From Argyresthia goedartella (Eukaryota; Arthropoda; Insecta; Lepidoptera; Argyresthiidae), in contig OX463809.1 in the NCBI GenBank assembly GCA_949825045.1, positions 8,831,501 through 8,895,500 of the forward strand: a DNA stretch of 64,000 nucleotides, written 5' to 3'. Below are positions 55,545 through 64,000 of the stretch, piece by piece (position 1 is the first letter of the stretch; each line of letters begins with the position of its first letter). A model generated the notes under the pieces. The model saw only the letters and a list, made by a program, of their open reading frames with translations, had not been told where the DNA came from and made no database searches. Position numbers and translations under genes: made by a program.

Positions 55545-58433
55545 ATGGAGGCGTCGCAGGATACCAGCCTCCACTTCGGCGTGTGCCACTGTTGCCGCGC
55601 CCGAGGTCGCCACAGGAGTATGAACACGCAATACAAGGAGAGTGGCACCACGGAATTATACTCAGAGTTGCTCCTGGACTGCTATGGCATTGCTGTAAGT
55701 AGCTGCATTACACTAGAAAACCTGTCCTTAACATTTATTTTACCAAGCACTAGCTTGCTATGCTGCGGTACTAAACAAACTTCATTGTAATATACTGGCT
55801 TGCTATCCAGGGTGCAATTTGGCATCAGCCCATACTGGAAATATATACTTTCAGCTATACAATGCGTGAGTCAGTAGCTTTCCAGATTACTATCTTGACT
55901 TGTTTGGGCATTACTACGGAGTCCTTTTTTCAGCTAACCAAAACAAATAAGGTCAAGTTGATCTGCATGCCCTGTGTTCAGCGTCTGCGAGACGCAATAG
56001 CCTTCAGAGAGCTTGTACTGGTAGCTGAATGTTGCTTGCTGGATCCACTGCAGCCGGCAGGCATTGAAGGTAAACTAAATAGTTGTTGATTTAAATGATC
56101 ACTGTAAGATGACACAGCCATATTTGGTACAATACGAGGCCTGATATTAAAACAAGAACTTTAAGCCTCTGATTACCTTTGACTCCAACAATGTGAATTG
56201 GAAGATAAGTAGCTAGACAGAAAGTTCCCCAAAAATCTAGAATTCTATGAGTGGTGTTGAGAATCCTGAGACTAAGACATTAACACCATTCAATGTTTAA
56301 AATCCACCTATTGATTCTCCACATTAATATTCTTGCACTCTTTCAGATAAGAAGGATGTTTCCGAGATACAGACCAATCAGATTAAGACTGAGGTTCTGG
56401 AGGATATAGATGAAACATGCAATGTGAAGCTGGAATTAGATGATAAATTTGATTCTTTTGATGATGCTGTTGATGACTACTACAATGGTATGTGTAATAT
56501 GTCCTTTAACAGGTAATATTAGCCTGATAAATTAATGAACAAAAAATACAGCCTTGTAACTTGTGTCTGAAGGATGGACAGTAAAACCTTATTATTAGCC
56601 CTCATACACCATTTGGATATGTAATCCCAAAACATATATCGGGTTAATCTGGCTCAACACAGACCTTGCTGTTAATAATTTGTAATTATTTATTCCTGCT
56701 TATTATTATGATAATGACTAAATATTATATTTTGTATTAGTTAAGCATAATCAATTTTTAAAAAGAGATCTAAAAATCAATCTGTGGGAGTTTCTACGCC
56801 CTTCTTCTCCCACAGTGGTCCAATGTAGAGAGTGGCAAAAAATGATGATTGCTAAGTACATGTAAATATCTACAGTAATAAAGACATTTGTAATTTGGAA
56901 AAAAATATCTGCGGGCAACTGGGATTTGCCGAGCAAGGTTATGGAAATTTATGACATAAAGTATTTCTGAATGACACCAGCTTCAGTAAATTTAGTTTAA
57001 ATATAACATCACAGAACGGTATATTTCCAGGCAGCGAAATCGCAGCCGCCCCCCGCGTCCCGTATCCTCCTCTCCTGGTGGAGGGGGAAGCAGCATTTCT
57101 GCGCCGGTTCCCGCATCCGCCGCGGCTTCCACGTTCACCACCAACTTCCTTCACGCGACACTGCTTGCTGTTGAGAGGTGAACTATTGACAGTTCCACAT
57201 GCAAAATCCCTATTCACTGGATGGAGTCATGCAATCCTTAGAGCTTTTGTGTTAGTGAGCGGGCGATGTATAAATAGGTCCATTTAATTCTACTTTGCAG
57301 ACAAAGTGATCTTCGCATCGGACCTCGCGCAGTTGTTGAAACGAACAGAGCACCACAGCGAGAAACCACACTACCTCGGCGAGAAGAAGGGTATCATCCT
57401 GAATATTATTACCATTCTACTGAACTCCAATGCCTGCCCCTTCCGTAGCAAAACCTCCCTCGGCTTCCCTTGCCTGTACTGCCGGAGATCCTACCAACGC
57501 ATCACAGAGCTACGCAGTCATGTCGCCAGTCTACATGAGAATGCAGACGTCAGAAAGACGCTATGGAAGTACGGACCCGAAAGCCTGGTCATCAATGTCG
57601 ATGTAACAGACCTAAAATGCATGATTTGTGATGAGAACATCCCTAACTTGAACGAACTGAAGAAACATCTAACAGGGTTGCATAAAAAGGAAATGTGCCA
57701 GAAGTATACGGACAGGATCCTGCCTTTCAAGTTGACAGGCGGCCCGTATGAATGCCAGGTGTGCGCGTGCGTGTTTGAGACGTTCGGTTCAGTAGAGCGG
57801 CACATGAATGTGCACTTCCGGAATTACGTGTGTAAAGACTGCGGCAACGGATTTGTTACTAAATACCGCTTGAAGGTGCATATAAAGTCGTCGCATATCG
57901 GCGGCAATTTCCCCTGCGAATTGTGCAGTAAAGTGTTCACGTCACATCAGAAACATAAAACGCACGTGGATGCCGTTCATAAGATGCTGAAGAGGTTCAA
58001 ATGCCCGCAGTGTCCAGAACGCTTTAGCGAATACTTTGCCCGCCAAAAGCATTTGGTGTTCGCCCACGGCGCGGAACCTATCAAGTACAAATGCAACGTT
58101 TGCGACCGAGCCTTCGACAGACGATATACGCTATCCCGACATCTAAAGAAGGATCATCTGAAGGAGAAAAACAACGAGTGCGATATATGCGGATATAAAT
58201 GTTTCACTGTGACAGAACTGCGCGTGCACATGATAAAACATGTGGGCGAGCGCACACACGAGTGTAGTGTATGTAAGAAAGCATACGCGAGAAAGAAGAC
58301 ACTCAAAGAGCACATGAAGATTCACACGAACGATCGTAGGCACGCGTGCGCGGTGTGCGGGCAAGCTTTCATACAGAAGTGCAGTTTGAAAGGACACATC
58401 AAGACTCACCATCCGGAGTTTAATATTGACTGA
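55545..58433 (+). CDS. ZAD-type C2H2 zinc-finger protein
   Basis: Probable nuclear DNA-binding regulator. Exons 55545-55694, 55934-56069, 56347-56487 and 57301-58433 join in phase to 519 residues; ATG context CACCATGG. Exons 1-2 encode a zinc-finger associated domain, with Cys pairs in GVCHCCRARG and LICMPCVQRLRDAIAFREL, the insect dimerisation module. Exon 3 is an acidic linker (DIDETCNVKLELDDKFDSFD). Exon 4 has about nine C2H2 fingers from FPCLYCRRSYQRITELRSHV through YKCNVCDRAFDRRYTLSRHL to HACAVCGQAFIQKCSLKGHI. A further in-phase exon probably lies at 57031-57177. Intron 3 also contains a LINE 3' UTR fragment. ZAD genes expand rapidly in insects, so no orthologue is named. Confidence 0.9.
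56639..56899 (+). mobile_element. LINE 3' UTR fragment in intron 3 of the zinc-finger gene
   Basis: GGGTTAATCTGGCTCAACAC through GTGGGAGTTTCTACGCCC to TAAAGACATTTGTAATTTGG. It is the same 3' UTR as at 35177-36720 but without the mariner insertion. No coding part. Confidence 0.8.
57031..57177 (+). CDS. Candidate cassette exon of the ZAD zinc-finger gene
   Basis: 147 nt between acceptor TATTTCCAG and donor GAGAG|GTGAAC, both phase 1, open in the required frame. Inclusion adds 49 residues rich in P, R and L (VPYPPLLVEGEAAFLRR, HPPRLPRSPP) between the acidic linker and the fingers. It is far more GC-rich than the surrounding intron. Confidence 0.55.
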
Positions 58434-58577
58434 ACATGAATACATGCAAACAAGGATGGAGAACATGGTGATTGAGTAAACTGATAAATTGCCTCGACAT
58501 TTGTTTCTTATCCAGTTAATAAGGGAGATGAAATAAGTTATATTTGTACCGCAGTGCAAACCAGCTTTTTGTAAGAT

Positions 58578-58583
58578 AATAAA
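58578..58583 (+). terminator. Poly(A) signal of the zinc-finger gene
   Basis: AATAAA about 145 nt after the stop codon. Confidence 0.6.
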
Positions 58584-58904
58584 TACATTTTGTTTAGAGT
58601 ATTTTTCTAAATGCCCTGTTTATACGAGCCTGGGCCATATGGGCTATCTTCGCCTGTGCCTGTACAGGTTTAAGTCCTACGTGACGTGCGTCGCACAACA
58701 ACAACTAGCGTGTATATTATAGGGTGGATCTATTTTATTTTTATTTTTATTTGATAGCTCGGAAAAGTTGCCTTTTAGACTCTAAAATTAGCATGCAAGA
58801 TTACAAAAATAGATTGTGCTGCCTCAACGGCTTTGAAGTTTCCTCATACAAAGAAACCTCGAAATAAGGCAAGTCTTAGTTTTAAACCACGTAATCAACT
58901 TTTG

Positions 58905-59995
58905 AGACAAACTTAGGCATTATTTTTCGAGATTCCAGCTTAGAACGGATGTAGCCATCCCTTTTGTCATTCCCAAATTCAGCTGCTGAAGCTTCCGTAA
59001 CTAACTGGACACATCTTTCAACGGCTTGAGTGTGACTCGGAAATCTCGGAAAAGTCAAGTTTGTCTCCCCTGAATAAATCCTGAAGTTCTTCCTTAGTCA
59101 CCGAGAACGTAAGTGGAGGCTCGGTTAAAGTATAAGACTGCCAACAAAGCAGGTTCTGGTACTCTGAAGCATTAAAATTAAAAGGTGGAATAGCAAAAAT
59201 ACGACTTCCTTGCGTACAAGCCCGCGCCTTCAAAATTATTCTTAATCCAAGCTCCCGAATCTGCTTTCTGTCGTCTGAAATCATCGCCAGTAGAATGTTT
59301 TCATGATGTGCAAAGAAGCTGTTTCGCTGTATAACAGGATCTTTAATCGCTTTCAAGTAATCAGTCAGATAGCGCGACGCTTGGGTGGTTTTTAAAACAT
59401 GTTTCGCGCCATCTTTGCCCGATGTTTTGTCACTTCCAATATATAAGCGAAGAATTCTGCTGCAGCTGTTTGTAGCTGTTAGCCACCTGGAGTGCAAAAT
59501 CTTGCCTGGATCCCTCAGTGACAAACTTTCAGAGCAGAAGCCATTTGCAATTGCGTTACACATTTCAAGTATATATTTTCTTTAAGTCAATGACAGGCAT
59601 TTCTGTAAGTATCGGCTGGAATGTCGCTACAGGGAGGTTTTCGCAGCCTATCAGTTTTTTGCCGATAGGGCCTGAAAACTCGCGAGGCCCAGTTGTTGAT
59701 CCGTCTAGTTGTTGTAATAGATAGCGTAAAGGGAGTCACATTGGCATACTAGCCACTGAACCGGTCGCTTTGGAAAAGCTTCTATCTTGGTGATAATTCC
59801 GTTTTTATGTCCAGTATATTAACAGCGGTGCTATCACATCCAACGGCAGCCAGTTCTGAATAGCCGAAATTATATTTTTTCAGATACGCAATAATGGAAG
59901 TGGAAACAGATTTTGCAGAACCAGAAGAAGGATTGATGTGCCCGATATAAACATAAACATAAACAACGGATAAGGGGGGCTTGGCTTCGCTCACC
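58905..59995 (-). pseudogene. Decayed DNA-transposon protein (arthropod RNase H-like family)
   Basis: The longest frame, 59563-59018, has NGFCSESLSLRDPGKILHSR and WLTATNSCSRILRLYIGSDK, then PVIQRNSFFAHHENILLAMI and DDRKQIRELGLRIILKAR. Upstream (59994-59782) lies YIGHINPSSGSAKSVSTSII, then AVGCDSTAVN. Downstream, to about 58905, GNDKRDGYIRSKLESRKIMP follows. I recognise this order from a protein family repeated in many insect genomes as uncharacterised, probably transposon-derived, genes. Stops and shifts break it. No terminal repeats were identified. Confidence 0.6.
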
Positions 59996-60144
59996 CCCTT
60001 TATTTGCCCTTCACCTAAGCTACCGCAGTATTTTGCCCTGATATTTTTTGCAACTTTTGGTGTTCATTTATCCATTTTGGGTAGGAAAAAAATATTTTGG
60101 TGATCATTGGCGCGAATTACTGCGCATATGTACAGGTATACCTA

Positions 60145-60258
60145 GCTCCACGAATTAAGAGCGCCGGGCGACGTTGGCGGGAATTATTGCGCATATGTAC
60201 AGGTATTGAAAAGCGTCCACTGCGCATTCAAGGCCACCGTTCATAACTCGTGGCGCGA
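60145..60258. mobile_element. Small MITE with CGCGCCACGAGTTATGA ends (copy 3 of 3)
   Basis: Same unit as 843-956: CTCCACGAATTAAGAGCGC to TCATAACTCGTGGCGCGAG. A partial extra copy (GCGAATTACTGCGCATATGT) lies immediately left at 60110-60144. Confidence 0.7.
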
Positions 60259-60554
60259 GGCGACGCGATGTCTACTTCACAGAGTAACTTATGTCTACTT
60301 CATGTTGAATGCGCGGGAAATTTGAAACTAAAAGGACTTCCGTGGATTATGAAATGTAACAAAACATTGCAAGATAGCAATTTTTACGCAAGTTTATGGA
60401 ACTTTGGGTCTTAGGGGCAGCAGATTTTTTTTTATCGAAATAAAACCTAGGTACAAATAATAATAATAGTAAATGTAAACTATCCCGCACTAATGTATAT
60501 ACTACTATATCAGATTAAAAATAAGAATAAAAATATCCACCCTATTGTATATTG

Positions 60555-60800
60555 AAGACGACCTCTGCGGTGTTGCGGTCGCTTCCCAAGCGAGAGGCCC
60601 CGGCCTCGAATCCCGGCTAGGGAAAAAGAATAAAAACCCCAGGTTTCGATATTGAAATATTTGTGACGACGCTGTTTCTGGTTCCCACGACACAGGTGTC
60701 CAGAAGCAATGTCCCTGTATGTAAAATGTTATGCTTATTTTAGATTCTAGGTGGAAGGGTGATATGAATGTATTAACCCAAATTCCACGTTAGCACTGAA
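60555..60800 (+). mobile_element. tRNA-derived SINE (probable)
   Basis: GACCTCTGCGGTGTTGCGGT resembles a Pol III A box and GGCCTCGAATCCCGGC a B box. They are separated by a stem-loop TCGCTTCCCAAGCGA as in a tRNA. A unique body follows. It lacks a proper acceptor stem, so it is not a functional tRNA. Confidence 0.5.
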
Positions 60801-61252
60801 GGGCATTACAATAAATACGAGTAGGCTCTTGTCTCTCGTTTTAGTTAGTCCCTATATTAAATAAATGTACTCTGTGGTTAGTCCATTCAATGCGAATAAT
60901 GTATTATGTGGCGAAGCCAATGAAACGCAGTTAGCGCTACTCGACACTAGATGGTTCTAATCTAAATAACACGCAAGGCGCGACCTCGCTCAAACTCGCG
61001 CGAGGGGGGCGAGTGTGGTGGTATCATATTTTTTTTAACTGTTCTGTCAATTAATTCAAACTCAAAATATTGCTCTCGCGCGGGCGGTGTTTTTGTTGTG
61101 AGTGAGTTGTGATCGGATTTTTAGTGATTTACGATAATTTTAGAAATATTTGAATGTTTTCGATAAGTTTCATTGCACGCTACCGAGTAAACATTGAGAA
61201 AAAGATTTAGCATCGATAGCATTAAGTTTCTGGCATCACAACCACCAACCCG
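60801..61252 (+). promoter_or_regulatory. Promoter and 5' UTR region of the STIL/Ana2-like gene
   Basis: Region between the SINE and the start codon. It includes CG-rich patches (60965-61010, 61075-61090). No TATA box is obvious; the start site cannot be fixed from sequence alone. Confidence 0.4.
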
Positions 61253-63666
61253 ATGAAGAAAGTGCGCTTCGAAAGTTCGCATCACAGTTGTGTCTCTACC
61301 AGAATGGAAGAATTAGAAGAATGCCACTCGCCGCGACCTTTTGTTGACCTGCAAGCTGAGCAAATACTACCCAAATTTCAGGAGCCTGTCTGTTCGACAT
61401 TTCTTCCTAGAAAACCCGATGTTTTGGAGATGTACGAAGGTAGTAACAGCTATCCGTATAGTGCTGCTAGTAAAACCTCTCTAGGTGCCTCAGCGCTGCC
61501 AAGATGGAAACCCTCCAATGAGCTCAACTTGAGCATGCTGGAATCATCAAGCCAAGAGCCAAGAAAACCTGTTTTCTTGAAGACACTGACACAAAACCCT
61601 ATTTTGCAACATGTTTCTATTGACAGTCCTGTCGTACAAAGAGAGGAAAGACAAGTATTGAATTCAATTGAAAATTCAGATACAACAACACCTCCCAATA
61701 TTCTAACAAAAGATAGTAACTTTTTCATAAGGAGGGATAATTTAAAAATGGGGCAACTTCCAAGTTTGAATAACCTGGGCTATCAATTTTCAAAGCTATA
61801 TGTAGATAAGGAAAATAATCCAATAGCTGCAAAGGCAGCAATTATGAAGAAAGGTGTACAAGATCTAACACACATGCATTCTCAGCAAGCATTCCAAAAT
61901 AATGCTTATATCAATCCTACATCAAACTTTCATAACATCACCCAAGATGGCCAATGTAACTGTCATCACTGCAGACCTAAACCAATAGCTGCTCAGACAA
62001 ATGGTTGTCAAAAACATATCTCTGCTACCAGCATACCCCACATAGTACAAAAAGCACACAACCAATGCCCCTGTGTGGTTACTTATTGTGAGAATTGTGT
62101 AACTGAAACATACATTAACCGGCAACCTTGTCAAACCAACATACCATCCACAACCACAAACCCAAAGCCACAGAATGCTGTGGACCAAAAGACTTGGCTT
62201 ATAGAAAAGTATGAGCAAACCAAAACTGATGGGTGTACAGATGTCGAGAAATCTTCTCCAGTGGTAAAAGAGAAGAGAGAACCCACTGTTTCAGACCTTT
62301 TCAAAATTATCAAACTCCAGAATGAACAGCTGCAGTTGTTACAAAAGAAAGTAGACCAGTTCATAGCTTCTAACAATAATGCACCTTTCAAAAACCATCA
62401 ACAGCAGTTACCAACACAGTATGTGACTGAGAAAGTAGCCGTGCAAGCTCTCGAAAATAATGACCATAAAATCTCAATTGGTGTAATGACAAGCTTTGAA
62501 ATGTTCCGCACATCTACAGTCATCAATAAAGAAGTGACAATGCAAACACACCAAAATGTACAATGCAATCGATCACAAATAAGTATCAAAGAAGTGGCTT
62601 TCAGACAACCTGGCAACCCGAACTTTTTGGATGGAATCTCGCCTGTATCTAAAGATGCACAAGATAACTTTGCTAGGAATGGACAAAGGGTTGAAGAAGG
62701 TTTACAGTGTAATATTCAACAACCTAATTTAGTTGAAAAAACACTGGATGAGATGAGTCTCTGTGATGTACAGGTAGATAATGCAACAACACCACTCATC
62801 TCACCAGAGCAAACTATGTATTTAGATGTTAAGGACTACAGTGAGTAAGTATATCTTTTTGATTTTATTTGGACCTTAATAATGTCTTAATTGCATAATA
62901 ATGTCTTTATGTATGCATACATAAAATACACAGATGGATATACATTTTAGGTTGTCTTTAGTAAAACATCTCTTCTAGCAAGCAATGACAACAAGTTTAT
63001 TCTAGCGGGTAGTAACTCTGCCCACAAAGTTGACGGTCCTGAGTTTGATTTCTGGTAAGGGCAAATATTTGTGTGTTGAGCATGAATATTCGTTTCTTAG
63101 TCTTGGATGTTTTCTACTCTATTAAAAATATCATTGTCTTGTACGCATTACATGAGCCTTATTGATCTTACTATGGGCCTAGTTTGATTTGTGTAAGATT
63201 GTCCTCTAATATTTATTATAATTATTATTATTAATGATCGACTGTCAGAAACTGTACCTGTATTGATTACAATATAGAGTTATAAATTAATTCAATTGTT
63301 TTATAACAGCTCCGATTCTACAAGTGATGACCAATCTAATGTTGGATGGACCTACTACAATAAAGTTATGGTAAACATAAAACTATTTTCTATTGCTTAT
63401 ATTTATCAAAGAATGTACATAGCAACTTACACACACAAACACAGCGTCACGCCTTTTATCATATGGGGTAGCAGAGGCACAGTTGCACCTATACACATTT
63501 AAAATATAATATGCGCTCTTACACATTTTATTTGGTTTCAGACACATGTGAATGGAATGCTGCAAGACTCTGATATGCCGTCTTCAGCAAGCGCCCTTTA
63601 TAGGGACACGAGGCAGAGATGTGTACAAATGCACTTTGACAAGACAAACATTAGTGTTACTAAAAG
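61253..63666 (+). CDS. ana2: STIL/Ana2-like centriole duplication protein (partial, first three coding exons)
   Basis: STIL/Ana2 is the Plk4 substrate that loads SAS-6 and starts procentriole assembly. Exons 61253-62844, 63310-63370 and 63542-63666 join in phase; the gene runs off the right edge. The large first exon is polar and low-complexity. EPTVSDLFKIIKLQNEQLQ then LLQKKVDQFIAS (about residues 345-375) matches the short central coiled coil of STIL. After it, KISIGVMTSFEMF parallels a conserved SIxVxTxxSLF block of vertebrate STIL. Exons 2-3 (WTYYNKVMTHVNGMLQDS) resemble its IYQDLLGQVNHLL segment. Cys pairs (CNCHHC, CPCVVTYCENC) lie at about 235-285. The STAN motif expected later is outside the window. 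The call rests on remembered family motifs. Confidence 0.72.
63000..63190 (+). mobile_element. tRNA-derived SINE in intron 1 of the STIL/Ana2-like gene
   Basis: GCGGGTAGTAACTCTGCCCA, GGTCCTGAGTTTGATTTCTG and GGTAAGGGCAAATATTTGTG are a decayed A box, B box and body. I know this SINE family from many lepidopteran introns. Confidence 0.65.
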
Positions 63667-63699
63667 GTAATGAGACAAACATTTTTGGTCTGATAACTT

Positions 63700-63905
63700 T
63701 ATAACGGAAGAGAGGCCTTGCAGCGGGTGTGAATGGAGCCGTCTTACGAGGACGCCCAAGAAGGTCCTACAAGGTCAAATTAGCGATTTATTAGTGTAGG
63801 GGCAAAATAGAAGTACCCGTAACCGGCGAGCTTGTATGAAGAGACTTATGTTATGAATGTTGGGAAGCGAGAGATCTATGCCAGGATCATAGCAAGTGGA
63901 GGTAT
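63700..63905 (+). mobile_element. LINE C-terminal fragment (RTE-like), decayed
   Basis: Plus-strand translation gives GAVLRGRPRRSYKV, ISVGAK, YPVTGELV and CYECWEARDLCQDHSKW. This is a worn version of the RRPRRSY...R.CMKRLM.V.EAREIC.DR..W tail of RTE-type endonuclease-RT proteins. It lies in the intron after exon 3 of the STIL/Ana2-like gene. Confidence 0.6.
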
Positions 63906-64000
63906 TTGTTTTTTGTTTTTAAAGAGGAAATATTTAATGCAATAAACGATATGGAGCACCAGGAGTTGCCATATGCAAACATCACTCCAAATATATAGTC

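Noticed and set aside
60560..60630. Possible tRNA gene.
   Set aside because: A- and B-box-like words and one stem are present, but no acceptor stem can be paired; a SINE head fits better.

Overview
The window is nuclear DNA of a moth or butterfly. The host genes have short exons split by GT-AG introns and insect-type products. The filler is dense with repeats typical of Lepidoptera: tRNA-derived SINEs, repeats ending in GAAGTCGGTTAAAAA, 'CGGAACCCTAAAAA' repeats with (GTCC)n, and DD37D mariner. I recognise five host genes and at least fifteen transposable elements, many nested.

Host genes, left to right: (1) the 3' half of Atf6 (+, exons between 1376 and 4484; bZIP exons lie upstream of the window); (2) a single-exon TMEM186-like mitochondrial membrane protein (+, 33642-34373); (3) mitochondrial ribosomal protein L30 (-, 41678-40949, three exons); (4) a ZAD-C2H2 zinc-finger protein (+, 55545-58433, four exons plus a likely cassette exon); (5) the first three coding exons of a STIL/Ana2-like centriole duplication protein (+, 61253-63666, continuing past the right edge).

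Mobile layers: 5254-11626 is a DNA transposon with 24-bp terminal inverted repeats and an AATT target duplication. It carries a DUF7869-type gene, and a 3.27-kb pogo element (7692-10957) sits in its first coding exon. 13810-14732 is a decayed mariner; 15764-17226 is an internally deleted hAT that has itself received insertions. 19500-33400 is a complex of one large repeat family in four pieces and both orientations. This complex is interrupted by an autonomous-type BED-finger hAT (22359-25688), a 5'-truncated LINE with an intact RT frame (27521-30090), and smaller insertions. 34990-36730 is a LINE 3' end split by a DD37D mariner. 36740-40083 holds LINE fragments and an ORF1-like gene with a tandem duplication. 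43410-55343 is a copia element split by a gypsy element (43661-51197); both have target duplications. 58905-59995 is a decayed DNA-transposon protein.

The host genes do not form an operon or a common pathway; each has its own promoter. The main interest is the nested transposon architecture, above all the DUF7869 transposon. Its interrupted gene reads as a clean 606-codon frame across three blocks once the pogo copy and one intron are taken out. All joins were read by eye from splice signals and phase; no alignment or database search was run.
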